From: an uncultured Clostridia bacterium
GTDB lineage: Bacteria; Bacillota; Clostridia; TANB77; CAG-508
Direction of reading: 5' to 3'
DNA: 61,496 nt
Assembly (NCBI GenBank): GCA_947632585.1
Contig: CANRPS010000004.1
Span: 1-61,496, forward strand
Shown here: one piece after another, positions 1 through 9,779 of the stretch
Numbering within the stretch: position 1 is the stretch's first letter
Layout: each line of letters begins with the position of its first letter
Notes under the pieces: generated by a model
The model's database searches: none
What the model was told of the DNA's origin: nothing
What the model saw: only the letters and a program-made list of their open reading frames with translations
Made by a program: the position numbers and the translations under genes

Positions 1-197
1 TATTTGAAGCACCAGCAGGTATATCTTTTGATGTTCCAAATCCTAATACAATTATAGTAAAAGGAATTGATAAAGAACTAGTTGGTGAAACTGCAGCAAT
101 AATTAGAACAAAGAGACCGCCTGAAGTATATAGAGGTAAAGGAATTAAATATGCAGAAGAAGTAATTAGACGTAAAGTAGGAAAGACAGGAAAATAA
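1..197 (+). CDS. rplF: 50S ribosomal protein L6, C-terminal part (truncated by window start)
   Basis: Translation ends ...[21 protein letters not shown], typical L6 C-terminus, directly upstream of rplR. Confidence 0.9.
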   Translation, partial: FEAPAGISFDVPNPNTIIVKGIDKELVGETAAIIRTKRPPEVYRGKGIKYAEEVIRRKVGKTGK

Positions 198-251
198 TAA
201 TTTTAATTAATATAAATTTAATTGAAATTTAAGAAAGGAGTTTAGCAAAAT

Positions 252-611
252 ATGGTTTCAAAGACTGATAGAAAATTAGAAATTTCAAGAAGACATAAAA
301 GAATAAGAACAAAAATATCTGGAACTGCTGAAAGACCAAGACTATGTGTTCATAGAAGCAATTCAAATATTTATGTGCAAATAATAGATGATGTATCAGG
401 AAATACATTAGCTCAAGCTTCAACTCTTGATAAAGAAGTTAAAGAAAAACATGCTAATAAAGCTGCAGCTAAGGAAGTTGGAACTTTAATAGCAAAAAGA
501 GCTACTGCGAAGAAAATAAAAGAAGTTGTTTTTGATCGTGGTGGATATATATATCATGGAGTAATAAAAGAAGTTGCTGAAGCAGCAAGAGAAGGCGGTT
601 TAGAATTTTAA
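252..611 (+). CDS. rplR: 50S ribosomal protein L18
   Basis: 119 aa, L18 motifs ([18 protein letters not shown]), SD aaggag, synteny. Confidence 0.97.
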   Translation: MVSKTDRKLEISRRHKRIRTKISGTAERPRLCVHRSNSNIYVQIIDDVSGNTLAQASTLDKEVKEKHANKAAAKEVGTLIAKRATAKKIKEVVFDRGGYIYHGVIKEVAEAAREGGLEF

Positions 612-651
612 CAATAGTCAAAAATTGAAAAGGAGGTAAAGTTTTAAAAGC

Positions 652-1140
652 ATGGAAGAAAAGCAAGAGAATGAATTAAAAGAAAAAGTAGTTGCTCTTA
701 ACAGAGTTACAAAAGTTGTTAAGGGTGGTAGACATATGAGATTTTCAGCAGTTGTTGTTGTTGGAGATGAAAACGGCAGAGTTGGTGTTGGAAATGGTAA
801 AGCGACTGAAGTACCAGAAGCTATAAAAAAGGCTATCGAAGATGCTAAAAAGAACTTAATAACAGTTCCAATAATAGATACAACTATACCACACGAATGT
901 ATAGGTAAATTTGACCGTGCTAGAGTTATGCTAAAACCAGCTCCTGTAGGTACAGGAATTATAGCAGGTGGAAGTGTAAGACCTGTTTTAGAATTTGCAG
1001 GATATAAAAACATTCGTACAAAAATATTAGGAACAAATAATCCTAGAAACGTAGTTTATGCTACAATAGAAGGATTAAAAGCTATGCAAACAGTAGAGTC
1101 TGTTGCAGCTAAAAGAGGAAAGAAACCAGAAGAGATTTAA
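652..1140 (+). CDS. rpsE: 30S ribosomal protein S5
   Basis: 162 aa, S5 motifs ([16 protein letters not shown]), SD aaggagg. Confidence 0.97.
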   Translation: MEEKQENELKEKVVALNRVTKVVKGGRHMRFSAVVVVGDENGRVGVGNGKATEVPEAIKKAIEDAKKNLITVPIIDTTIPHECIGKFDRARVMLKPAPVGTGIIAGGSVRPVLEFAGYKNIRTKILGTNNPRNVVYATIEGLKAMQTVESVAAKRGKKPEEI

Positions 1141-1187
1141 TTTTATATATTATAAAAATCAAGACTTATATTTAAGGAGGTGCAAAA

Positions 1188-1619
1188 ATGAAAATTGAAG
1201 AACTAAAACCAGCTGTTAAAAAATTAGAACGTAAAAGAGTTGGAAGAGGTATGGCATCAGGAACAGGAAAAACTTCAGGCAAAGGTCAAAAAGGACAAAA
1301 AGCAAGAAGTGGAGCTCCAAGACGTGGATTTGAAGGTGGTCAAACACCATTATATAGAAGATTACCAAAAAGAGGATTTACAAATATTCATGCAAAACAT
1401 TATACAGAAGTAACATTTAAAATGTTAAATAAATCAAAAGCAACAGATGTTACAGCTGAAACATTATTAGAAGAAGGAATAATTGGAAAGATTCAAGATG
1501 GAATCGTAATTTTAGCAACAGGAAAATTAGAAAAGAAATTAAATGTTAAAGCTAAAAAGTTCACAGCAAAAGCAAAAGAAGCTATAGAAGCTTTAGGCGG
1601 AAAGGCAGAGGTGATTTAA
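1188..1619 (+). CDS. rplO: 50S ribosomal protein L15
   Basis: 143 aa, L15 motifs ([26 protein letters not shown]). Confidence 0.97.
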   Translation: MKIEELKPAVKKLERKRVGRGMASGTGKTSGKGQKGQKARSGAPRRGFEGGQTPLYRRLPKRGFTNIHAKHYTEVTFKMLNKSKATDVTAETLLEEGIIGKIQDGIVILATGKLEKKLNVKAKKFTAKAKEAIEALGGKAEVI

Positions 1620-2942
1620 TTGTTTAAAACTATAAAAAACGCATTTAAAACACCTGAAATAAGAAAAAAGCTTTTAATTACATTGCTTTTAATAATTCTT
1701 TTTAGATTAGGTTGCTACATAACAGTACCTGGAGTAGATAGTTCTGCATTAAATAATTTAATGAGTGAAGGATCTTCTACTATAGCTGGAATGATAAACT
1801 TAATTTCAGGTGGAGCTTTTTCACATTTTTCAATATTTGCAATGAGTATAACACCTTATATTACTGCAACAATTGTTATGCAACTTTTAGGGATGATTAT
1901 ACCATCTTTAGAAAGACTAACTAAAGAAGGTGGAGAAGATGGAAAAAGAAAAATTAATAAATATACAAAAATATTAACAATAGTATTAGCTTTAGTTGAA
2001 GGTGTTGGAGTATATTTATCATATAAATCTTATAATGTGTTTGTAGATGACACATTTCTTACAGGATTGATGATTGTTACAGGATTTGTAGCAGGAACAT
2101 CTCTACTTATGTGGCTTGGAGAGCAAATAACTAATAAAGGTATAGGAAATGGTATATCATTAATTATTTGTATTGGTATACTTTCTAGAATAACATCTGT
2201 TTTAGTTACTATACGTAATTTAGTTTGGCAATCAAATGGATTTAATACAGTAGGATTTTTAACTTCTTTAGGAATATTAATTGGTGCAATAATATTAGTT
2301 GCTGCAGTTATATATATGACAAATGCAGAACGTAGAATACCAGTTCAATATTCAAAAAGAGTTGTTGGAAGAAAAATGGTTGGTGCACAAAATACAGTTA
2401 TACCATTAAAACTTGCAATGGCAGGAGTTATGCCTATAATATTTGCTTCATCATTTTTAACATTCCCTGCAATGATTATACAAATATTTAAGCCAGATGT
2501 AGCAACTAGTACAGGATTTTGGTCAGTACTATTTAAATTTTCAACAGCAACATCATCATCATCTGTTGGATGGGGATATACTGTAGCAAATGCACTTATA
2601 TATTTATTATTGATAGTAGGATTTACTTTCTTCTGGACATATGCAATGACAAATCCAGCAGAGATATCTTCAAATATCAAGAAAAATGGAGGATTTATCC
2701 CAGGTATAAGAGCAGGAAAACCAACAACAGATTATTTATCAAATGTAATTTCTAAAATAACACTATTTGGAGGATTATATTTAGCAATAATTGCTATTTT
2801 ACCAATGCTTCTAAGATTTACATCATTAGATATAACTTTCGGTGGAACAGCAATACTTATCGTAGTTGGTGTTGCAATAGAATCAATTCAACAATTAGAA
2901 TCTCAATTAGTAATGAGACACTATAAAGGATTCTTAGAATAA
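1620..2942 (+). CDS. secY: Preprotein translocase subunit SecY (TTG start)
   Basis: 440 aa multi-TM, SecY motifs (LGCYITVPGVD, YSKRVVGRKM, IPGIRAGKPT). Confidence 0.97.
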   Translation: MFKTIKNAFKTPEIRKKLLITLLLIILFRLGCYITVPGVDSSALNNLMSEGSSTIAGMINLISGGAFSHFSIFAMSITPYITATIVMQLLGMIIPSLERLTKEGGEDGKRKINKYTKILTIVLALVEGVGVYLSYKSYNVFVDDTFLTGLMIVTGFVAGTSLLMWLGEQITNKGIGNGISLIICIGILSRITSVLVTIRNLVWQSNGFNTVGFLTSLGILIGAIILVAAVIYMTNAERRIPVQYSKRVVGRKMVGAQNTVIPLKLAMAGVMPIIFASSFLTFPAMIIQIFKPDVATSTGFWSVLFKFSTATSSSSVGWGYTVANALIYLLLIVGFTFFWTYAMTNPAEISSNIKKNGGFIPGIRAGKPTTDYLSNVISKITLFGGLYLAIIAILPMLLRFTSLDITFGGTAILIVVGVAIESIQQLESQLVMRHYKGFLE

Positions 2943-2957
2943 AATGTAATAAAAAAG

Positions 2958-2990
2958 CAATCATTAATTTTAATGATTGTTTTTTTTTAT
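2958..2990 (+). terminator. Rho-independent terminator after secY
   Basis: caatcatta-atttt-taatgattg stem followed by long T run. Confidence 0.8.
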
Positions 2991-3002
2991 TAGTCCAAAT
3001 TT

Positions 3003-3031
3003 GATTTTATTTACATAATATGGTAAAATAT
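3003..3031 (+). promoter_or_regulatory. Sigma-A-type promoter of the HTH-array cassette
   Basis: TTGATT - 17 nt - TAAAAT. Confidence 0.5.
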
Positions 3032-3058
3032 ATAGAGTAGGTAAAAGGAGATGGATAT

Positions 3059-4180
3059 ATGAGTTGGGAAAGAAATGATATAATAACTTTTCTAAAAGAT
3101 AATCCAAGAGGAACTTTACAAGAATTTGCAAGACAATATGGTGTAACTAAACAAGCTATAAGTGACAGACTAAAAAAAATGAATTTAAATTGGAAAGAAC
3201 TAAAAGACGAGGCTATAGCAAATCAAATTAAAAAATATATAGAAGAACATCCAAAATTAACGAAAATGGAGTTAGAAGAAGAATTTAATTTGACTTATGA
3301 AGCTATAAGAGCAGAAGCTGCAAAATATGGAGTTAAAATAAAAATATATAGAGATAATAAAGCAACAAAAGCAGAAATAGAAGAATATATGCACAAAAAT
3401 CCTAATGCAACTATATCTGAGTGTGCTAATTACTTTAAAGTAGGATATAGTACTATGTATAGAAGATTTGAGAAATATGGGTTATCAACAAAAATAAGTA
3501 AGAGAAAAGAAAGAGAAAGAATTGCTACAATTTTAAAAGAGGATAAGTTAAGAGAGTATATAAAAGAACATCCTGGAACCACCATACATAAAATGGCTGA
3601 AAATCTTAAAGTAAACAATATTACATTAAAAAAATACTTGAAATTATATGGAATAAACTTAACTGGACTTAGAAATATTACTATAGAAAAAAATAGAATA
3701 GAAGAGGTTATCAAAAAAAATCCAAGCATAACTATTAAAGATATGTCAGAATATTTTGGAATTTCAAGAAATATAATGAAAAAACACTTAAGTTTTTATG
3801 GAATAAAATTATCAGGAAAAAAAGTGAGATTTGGAAAAGAAGATTTAGAAGAATATATAAAAAGTAACCCGAATTCTACTCAGGTTGATATTGCCAGATA
3901 CTTTAAAGTTTCGGAATCTACTATTTATAAATATATGAAATTGTATGATTTAAAAGGTAGGGAAAAGAAAAAAGCAGAATATTCAAAAGAACCAATAGAA
4001 GCGAAAGAAGAATTATTATTGAAAATATTAGATATATTAAATTCAGTTAAAGGAATTTCTATAAAAAGATTAAAAATTTTTTTGGAAAGTAAAGGAATAA
4101 ATGTATCTGAAGAAGAAATTTTACAATATCAAAATAAATTACAACAAGAAAATAGGATTTCTGATGAAGAAGAAAGGTAA
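3059..4180 (+). CDS. Tandem helix-turn-helix array protein (about 6 HTH-like units plus shared C-terminal domain)
   Basis: Repeated units of the form xxxYIxxNPxxTxxEIAxYFxVSxxTIxKxxKxYGI; C-terminus ILNSVKGISIKRLKIFLESKGINVSEEEI...DEEER shared with next two genes. Confidence 0.7.
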   Translation: MSWERNDIITFLKDNPRGTLQEFARQYGVTKQAISDRLKKMNLNWKELKDEAIANQIKKYIEEHPKLTKMELEEEFNLTYEAIRAEAAKYGVKIKIYRDNKATKAEIEEYMHKNPNATISECANYFKVGYSTMYRRFEKYGLSTKISKRKERERIATILKEDKLREYIKEHPGTTIHKMAENLKVNNITLKKYLKLYGINLTGLRNITIEKNRIEEVIKKNPSITIKDMSEYFGISRNIMKKHLSFYGIKLSGKKVRFGKEDLEEYIKSNPNSTQVDIARYFKVSESTIYKYMKLYDLKGREKKKAEYSKEPIEAKEELLLKILDILNSVKGISIKRLKIFLESKGINVSEEEILQYQNKLQQENRISDEEER

Positions 4181-4186
4181 AATTAA

Positions 4187-4834
4187 ATGAGTTTTGAAGA
4201 AAATGAAATATTGGAATTTATGAAGAAAAATCCAAGAGCAACCCTACAAGACTTAGCAAATGAATATGGAGTAACTAAAAAAAGTATAAGTGATAGATTT
4301 AAAAAACTAAAAATTAATTGGCAAGATATAAGATTTAAAGCAAGGAAATATGAATTAGAAAGATATGTAATTGAACATCCAGATGCTAATCAAAAAAAGA
4401 TGGCAAATGATTTAGGAGTAACAGAAGAAGGTTTATGCTATAATATAAAAAAATATGGAATAATAGTTCCACTTAAATGGAAAAAATTAGATTCAAAACC
4501 TGGAATATCAAAAAGAGAAATAGAAGAATATATAGAAAAAAATCCTAAAACAAATCAAAAAGAAATAGCAGAATATTTTAATTATTCACAGCCAACAATA
4601 AGCCGTCTGGTAGAAAGATATGGAATAAATGTGCATAGAAAATCTACAAAATCAAAACGAATGGAAATAATATCAAAAGCATTTCAGATGTTGAACTCTG
4701 TTAAAGGTGTATCAATAAAAAGTTTAAGAGAATTTTTACAAAATAAAGGAATAGATATTTCTGAAGAAGAGATTATGGAATATCAAAGAAAAACATTACA
4801 AGAAAATAAAACTCATGATGATGAAGAAAGATGA
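4187..4834 (+). CDS. Tandem helix-turn-helix array protein, shorter paralogue (about 3 units)
   Basis: Same N-terminal unit (FMKKNPRATLQDLANEYGVTKKSISDR) and same C-terminal domain as neighbours. Confidence 0.7.
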   Translation: MSFEENEILEFMKKNPRATLQDLANEYGVTKKSISDRFKKLKINWQDIRFKARKYELERYVIEHPDANQKKMANDLGVTEEGLCYNIKKYGIIVPLKWKKLDSKPGISKREIEEYIEKNPKTNQKEIAEYFNYSQPTISRLVERYGINVHRKSTKSKRMEIISKAFQMLNSVKGVSIKSLREFLQNKGIDISEEEIMEYQRKTLQENKTHDDEER

Positions 4835-4854
4835 TAAAAGAAGGAAAAAAATAA

Positions 4855-5820
4855 ATGAAATTAGATGAAAAATATGTGTTAAATTTTTTAGAAAAAAATC
4901 CAAGAGCAAGTTTACAAGATTTAGCTGAAGATATAGGTATAACTAGACAAGCAGTTAGTAGTAATTTGAAAAGAAATAATATTAATTGGAAAGAACTAAG
5001 AGAAGAAGCTAAAAAAGAGCAAATTGAAAGATATTTAATAAATAATCCAAATGTAACAATAAAAAGGATGGCAAAAGATTTGAAAGCTGATACTCAAACA
5101 TTAAGATCAGAGATGAAAAAATATGGATTATTTAGACAAAGAACCACTACATCTGCTAAATCAAAAATAAAAAGAGAAGAATTGGAATCATATATATTAA
5201 AACATCCTGAGAAAAATATTCGAGAACTGGCAGAATATTTTAAAGTATGCTACTTGACGATGTTTAATACTTTACGTAGATATGATATAAAATTAAAAAC
5301 TAATAATGAGTTAGTAGAAGAGTTATTAAATGAAGACAAAATAGAAAAATATTTGGAGGAACATCCCGATAGTAATCAGATAGAAATGGCAGATTTTTTT
5401 GGAGTATCAAAATATGTTATGTCTGAATATATCATAAAACATAATATAAATATACCAGGAAAAAATATGAGACACAAATATAGTTTAAAAATAACAAAAA
5501 AAGAAATAGAAAGTTTTTTAGAAAAACATCCAGAAGCTAATCAAGAAGATATGACAGAATTTTTTGGAGTATCAAGAAATACAATAAGAAGATGTATAAG
5601 AAGATATGATATAATTGTTAAGGGAAAAGGAACTAGAAGAGACAAGAAAAGAACTAAAGAGGGAGATATATTAAAAGCTATTGATATGCTAGAAACGATT
5701 AATGGATTAACAATAACAAGGCTGAGAGAATTCTTAGAGGAAAAAGGTATTCAAATTTCAGAAAATGATATTTTAGAATATCAAAAAAGAAAGATAGATG
5801 AAAAAGAAGAAGAAAGATAA
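4855..5820 (+). CDS. Tandem helix-turn-helix array protein, third paralogue (about 5 units)
   Basis: Same repeat architecture and C-terminal tail (EEER). Confidence 0.7.
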   Translation: MKLDEKYVLNFLEKNPRASLQDLAEDIGITRQAVSSNLKRNNINWKELREEAKKEQIERYLINNPNVTIKRMAKDLKADTQTLRSEMKKYGLFRQRTTTSAKSKIKREELESYILKHPEKNIRELAEYFKVCYLTMFNTLRRYDIKLKTNNELVEELLNEDKIEKYLEEHPDSNQIEMADFFGVSKYVMSEYIIKHNINIPGKNMRHKYSLKITKKEIESFLEKHPEANQEDMTEFFGVSRNTIRRCIRRYDIIVKGKGTRRDKKRTKEGDILKAIDMLETINGLTITRLREFLEEKGIQISENDILEYQKRKIDEKEEER

Positions 5821-5845
5821 AATTGGGAAATATAGAGGAATTTCA

Positions 5846-5886
5846 CCTTACTTATTAAAAAATTAATAAGCAAGGTTTATTTTTAT
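5846..5886 (+). terminator. Terminator closing the HTH-array cassette
   Basis: ccttacttatta...taataagcaagg stem followed by tttattttta. Confidence 0.75.
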
Positions 5887-5969
5887 GTTAAAGTAGAAAA
5901 ATGTAATCTCAAAGATAAAAAACGTGTATTGATTTAATGTTAATTTGCTATAGAATTATCAAATTTTAT

Positions 5970-5998
5970 TGACTTTTCGAGCTAAAAGGGTTAAAATA
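5970..5998 (+). promoter_or_regulatory. Promoter upstream of adk
   Basis: TTGACT - 17 nt - TAAAAT. Confidence 0.55.
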
Positions 5999-6030
5999 AA
6001 GCATATTAAAATTAGGAGGAGTGTTGCCAA

Positions 6031-6690
6031 ATGAATATTATAATGATGGGAGCCCAAGGCACAGGAAAAGGAACAGTTGCTGGACTTTTAAAACAAGGAT
6101 TAGGATTACCACATATTTCTACTGGAGAGATATTTAGGAAAAATATACAAGAAAATACAGAATTGGGAAAAATGGCTAAACAATATGCAGATGAAGGAAA
6201 ATTGGTTCCAGATGAAGTTACAAACGAGATGGTAAAGCAAAGGTTAAATGAAGAGGATTGTGTAAATGGATTTATATTAGATGGGTATCCAAGAAATACA
6301 AACCAAGCAGAAACATTAGATAATATATTAGCAGAAAAAAACACTCAAATAGATTTAGTTGTAAATCTAAATACTCCACAAGACGAAATAATAGAAAGAG
6401 TTATGGCAAGAAGAGAATGCCCAAAATGTAAAAGAGTATATAACATGATTCTAAAAAAACCTAAAGAAGGTGAAATCTGTGATGATTGTAAAGTAGCTTT
6501 GACTAAGAGGGCTGATGATACAGAAGAAAAATTACAAACAAGATTAGATACATTTTTTAAAGAAACAACACCAGTTATCGAATATTACAGAAATAAAGGT
6601 ATTGTAAGAGATGAAGAGATAAGCATATCAATAAACAGATTTGGAGAAGATGTGGCAAGAGATATAATAAACTCTATTGAAAATAAATAA
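6031..6690 (+). CDS. adk: Adenylate kinase (with Cys4 zinc-type lid)
   Basis: GAQGTGKGTVAGLL P-loop, DGYPRN, CPKC...CDDC lid. Confidence 0.96.
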   Translation: MNIIMMGAQGTGKGTVAGLLKQGLGLPHISTGEIFRKNIQENTELGKMAKQYADEGKLVPDEVTNEMVKQRLNEEDCVNGFILDGYPRNTNQAETLDNILAEKNTQIDLVVNLNTPQDEIIERVMARRECPKCKRVYNMILKKPKEGEICDDCKVALTKRADDTEEKLQTRLDTFFKETTPVIEYYRNKGIVRDEEISISINRFGEDVARDIINSIENK

Positions 6691-6724
6691 TTATTTATTA
6701 CATTAAAGAAAGAGGGCAAAAATA

Positions 6725-7495
6725 ATGGTTACAATAAAATCTCAAAAAGAGATTGAACTAATGAAAGATGTTTGTAAAATGGTGGCTGAATTTTACGATG
6801 AATTAGAAAAAAAAGTAAAAGCTGGAATTTCAACATTTGAATTAAATGAAGAAGCGGAAAAGATAATGAGAAGTTTAGGAGGAATTCCAGCACAAATAGG
6901 GTATAATCCTGGAGTAAGTGGAATTCCACCATATCCTGCAGCCACTTGTATATCTGTAAATGATGAAATAATACATGGAATACCTAGAAAAAATAAAATA
7001 ATAAAAGATGGAGATATAGTAAGTATAGATACTGTAATTTTAAAAAATGGATTTCATGGAGATGCAGCTCGTACTTTTATGGTAGGAAATGTTTCTAAAG
7101 AAGCTAAAAGATTAGTTGAAGTTACAAAACAAGCATTTTTTGAAGGATTAAAATTTGCAAAAAAAGGCTATAGGGTAGGAGATATTTCTCATGCTATAGG
7201 CGAATATGTAAAATCTCAAGGTTTTTCTGTATTAAAGGAATTTCAAGGACATGGAATTGGAAGGCAGATGCATGAAGATCCAGGAATACCAAATTATGGT
7301 AAAGCGGGAAAAGGAACTAGATTAGAACCTGGTATGACAATATGTATAGAGCCTATGGTTATACAAGGAAAAGAAAATATTTTAGAGTTAGATGATGGGT
7401 GGACAATAGTTACAGAAGACGGCAGTTTATCAGCTCATTATGAAAATACAATTTTAATTACAGAAAATGAGCCAAAAGTATTGACAATTAAGTAA
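6725..7495 (+). CDS. map: Methionine aminopeptidase type I
   Basis: 256 aa; HGIPRKNKIIKDGDIVSIDT, GHGIGRQMHEDP motifs. Confidence 0.96.
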   Translation: MVTIKSQKEIELMKDVCKMVAEFYDELEKKVKAGISTFELNEEAEKIMRSLGGIPAQIGYNPGVSGIPPYPAATCISVNDEIIHGIPRKNKIIKDGDIVSIDTVILKNGFHGDAARTFMVGNVSKEAKRLVEVTKQAFFEGLKFAKKGYRVGDISHAIGEYVKSQGFSVLKEFQGHGIGRQMHEDPGIPNYGKAGKGTRLEPGMTICIEPMVIQGKENILELDDGWTIVTEDGSLSAHYENTILITENEPKVLTIK

Positions 7496-7506
7496 ATATG
7501 AGATAT

Positions 7507-7590
7507 AATGGTAAAGCTATTGTATAATAGGATAAATATGTGACTTGCAAAAGCTACATATACCTATAATTACAAAGCTTTACCTTAATT
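7507..7590 (+). promoter_or_regulatory. Long structured hairpin in infA leader
   Basis: ggtaaagct (7510-7518) pairs perfectly with agctttacc (7576-7584); inner ttgta/tacaa, tagg/ccta and apical tatgt/acata pairs. Confidence 0.5.
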
Positions 7591-7623
7591 TATAAAAATT
7601 TAGTTCTTTGAGGGAGGCGAAAA

Positions 7624-7842
7624 ATGGCTAAAGAAGAACTTTTAGAATTAGAAGGAAAGGTTGTAGAAACATTACCTAATACTACTTTTAGAGTTGAATT
7701 AGAAAATGGACATCAAATTTTAGCAACTATTTCTGGAAAATTAAGAATGAATTATATTAAAATTCTTACAGGAGATAAAGTAAAAGTAGAAATGTCTCCA
7801 TATGATTTAAATCGTGGTAGAATTACTTGGAGAGCTAAATAG
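7624..7842 (+). CDS. infA: Translation initiation factor IF-1
   Basis: 72 aa IF-1 sequence; SD gggagg. Confidence 0.97.
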   Translation: MAKEELLELEGKVVETLPNTTFRVELENGHQILATISGKLRMNYIKILTGDKVKVEMSPYDLNRGRITWRAK

Positions 7843-7871
7843 CAAATATTTATAGAAAGGAAATAAAGAAA

Positions 7872-7985
7872 ATGAAGGTAAGACCATCAGTAAAAAAATT
7901 ATGTGACAAATGTAAAGTAATCAAAAGAAAAGGTGTAATAAGAGTAATTTGTGAAAACCCTAAACATAAACAAAGACAAGGATAA
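7872..7985 (+). CDS. rpmJ: 50S ribosomal protein L36
   Basis: 37 aa [37 protein letters not shown], not in the supplied ORF list because of length. Confidence 0.97.
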   Translation: MKVRPSVKKLCDKCKVIKRKGVIRVICENPKHKQRQG

Positions 7986-8070
7986 AACTTAATATTTAAT
8001 AGATTAAGATAAAAGCAAATGTTTATGCTTTTTAAGCATGGACAGGTGTTTTTACTTTTTGTTTGTTTAT

Positions 8071-8208
8071 AACACAAATGTGGTAGCGGCTGAATTAATC
8101 CATTTGTGTTTATATAAATTAGTTATCAAAAATGCTAAAGATTTAATAGATGTAAAAAGCAATTACATTTTATTAGATGCATTTCACCTTTAGATAATTT
8201 TTGATAAT
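8071..8208 (+). promoter_or_regulatory. Candidate structured leader RNA of rpsM/alpha operon
   Basis: aacacaaatg/catttgtgtt 10-bp stem (8071-8080/8101-8110); ttatcaaaaat + ctaaag pairs with ctttag + atttttgataa (8123-8140/8188-8207) enclosing atgtaa/ttacat hairpin. Confidence 0.5.
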
Positions 8209-8262
8209 GTTACTAAAGAAAATGAAAAAAGCAAATTAAAATTTTGGAGGTGTAAATAAAAC

Positions 8263-8640
8263 ATGGCTCGTATATCAGGAGTAGATTTACCTAAGGAAAA
8301 AAGGGTAGAAATAGGACTAACATATATATATGGTATAGGACTAACAACTTCTCAAAAAATTTTAGCAAAAACAGGAATTAATCCAGATACAAGAGTAAAA
8401 GATTTAACAGATGATCAAGTAAATGCAATTAGAAAAGAAATCGATGCTAGCTATAAAGTAGAAGGAGATTTGAGAAGAGAAGTTGCTTTAAACATAAAAA
8501 GACTTACAGAAATTGGTTGCTATAGAGGTATAAGACATAGAAAAGGACTTCCAGTTAGAGGACAAAGAACAAAAACTAATGCTCGTACAAGAAAAGGACC
8601 AAGAAAAGTAGTAAGTAGAAGTAAAAAGAAAGATCAATAG
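8263..8640 (+). CDS. rpsM: 30S ribosomal protein S13
   Basis: 125 aa S13 motifs. Confidence 0.97.
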   Translation: MARISGVDLPKEKRVEIGLTYIYGIGLTTSQKILAKTGINPDTRVKDLTDDQVNAIRKEIDASYKVEGDLRREVALNIKRLTEIGCYRGIRHRKGLPVRGQRTKTNARTRKGPRKVVSRSKKKDQ

Positions 8641-8688
8641 AATAATCTAAAAACCTAAATAAATATAAAGAGGAGGTAAATAGAAGAA

Positions 8689-9084
8689 ATGGCTAAAAGT
8701 GTAACAAAAAGAGCAGTTACTAAAAGAAATAGAAAAAACATCGAAAGAGGAGCAGCTCATATTCATTCAAGTTTTAATAATACAATAGTATCTATTACTG
8801 ATGCTAATGGAAATGTTATTTCTTGGGGAAGCGCTGGTGTTCTTGGATTTAAAGGCTCTAGAAAAAGCACTCCTTTTGCAGCTGGAGAAGTTGCAGAAGC
8901 AGCAGCTAGAAAAGCCCAAGAACATGGTCTAAAGTCAGTTGAAGTATTTGTTAAAGGTCCTGGTTCTGGTAGAGAAGCAGCAATAAGAGCTCTTCAAACA
9001 GCAGGATTAGAAATAAGTTCAATAAAGGATGTAACACCAATACCACATAATGGTTGTAGACCACCAAAGAGACGTAGAGTTTAG
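8689..9084 (+). CDS. rpsK: 30S ribosomal protein S11
   Basis: 131 aa; S11 motifs, ends RPPKRRRV. Confidence 0.97.
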   Translation: MAKSVTKRAVTKRNRKNIERGAAHIHSSFNNTIVSITDANGNVISWGSAGVLGFKGSRKSTPFAAGEVAEAAARKAQEHGLKSVEVFVKGPGSGREAAIRALQTAGLEISSIKDVTPIPHNGCRPPKRRRV

Positions 9085-9136
9085 TCAAATTTAGTAAATT
9101 ATAAAATTAAAATAATTAAAAGAGGTGAAATTTAAA

Positions 9137-9763
9137 ATGTCAAGATATAAAGACGCACAATGTAGAGTTTGCCGTAGAGAAGGATGTAAATTGTTCTTAA
9201 AAGGTGACAGATGCTATTCAGATAAATGCAGTATATCTAGAAGAAATTATGCACCTGGAGACCATGGACAAAAAAGAGGAAAGCTTTCTGAATACGGAAC
9301 ACAATTAAGAGAAAAACAAAAAACAAAATCATATTATGGTGTAGGAGAAAGACAATTTAGAAAATATTTTGAAATGGCTTCAAGTAAAAAAGGAATCACA
9401 GGTGAGATGTTATTACAAATACTAGAAAGCAGACTAGATAATGTTGTTTATAGACTAGGATATGGAGCATCTCGTAGTGAAGCTAGACAAATGGTAAATC
9501 ATGGACAATTTGAAGTAAATGGTAAAAAGGTTGATATCCCTTCATATTTAGTAAAAGAAGGAGATGTTATAACAGTTAGAGAAATTAAGAAAGATAATAA
9601 AGCAATAAAAGCAAATGCTGAAGCAAATGAAAAAAGACCTGTTCCAGCATGGCTAGAAAAAGATAATAAAAAATTAAGTGGAAAAGTAATTAAATTAGCT
9701 TCAAGAGAAGATATAGATATTCCAATAGAAGAACATTTGATAGTAGAGCTATATTCTAAATAA
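9137..9763 (+). CDS. rpsD: 30S ribosomal protein S4 (zinc-type)
   Basis: [19 protein letters not shown]..., SD agaggtg. Confidence 0.97.
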   Translation: MSRYKDAQCRVCRREGCKLFLKGDRCYSDKCSISRRNYAPGDHGQKRGKLSEYGTQLREKQKTKSYYGVGERQFRKYFEMASSKKGITGEMLLQILESRLDNVVYRLGYGASRSEARQMVNHGQFEVNGKKVDIPSYLVKEGDVITVREIKKDNKAIKANAEANEKRPVPAWLEKDNKKLSGKVIKLASREDIDIPIEEHLIVELYSK

Positions 9764-9779
9764 TTAGGAGGTTAAATTA

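Noticed and set aside
229-423. Antisense ORFs in the supplied track (e.g. 229-423, 618-1013, 2345-2680, 12970-13497, 15349-15690, 38191-38676)
   Set aside because: They overlap strongly supported genes on the other strand and have low-complexity Leu/Phe/Ile-rich translations typical of antisense AT-rich DNA.
2570-2755. Small ORF inside secY
   Set aside because: Alternative frame of secY with no SD or family resemblance.
3059-5820. HTH-array genes as transposases/IS elements
   Set aside because: No catalytic domain and no terminal inverted repeats seen; only repeated HTH-like units plus a small C-terminal domain.
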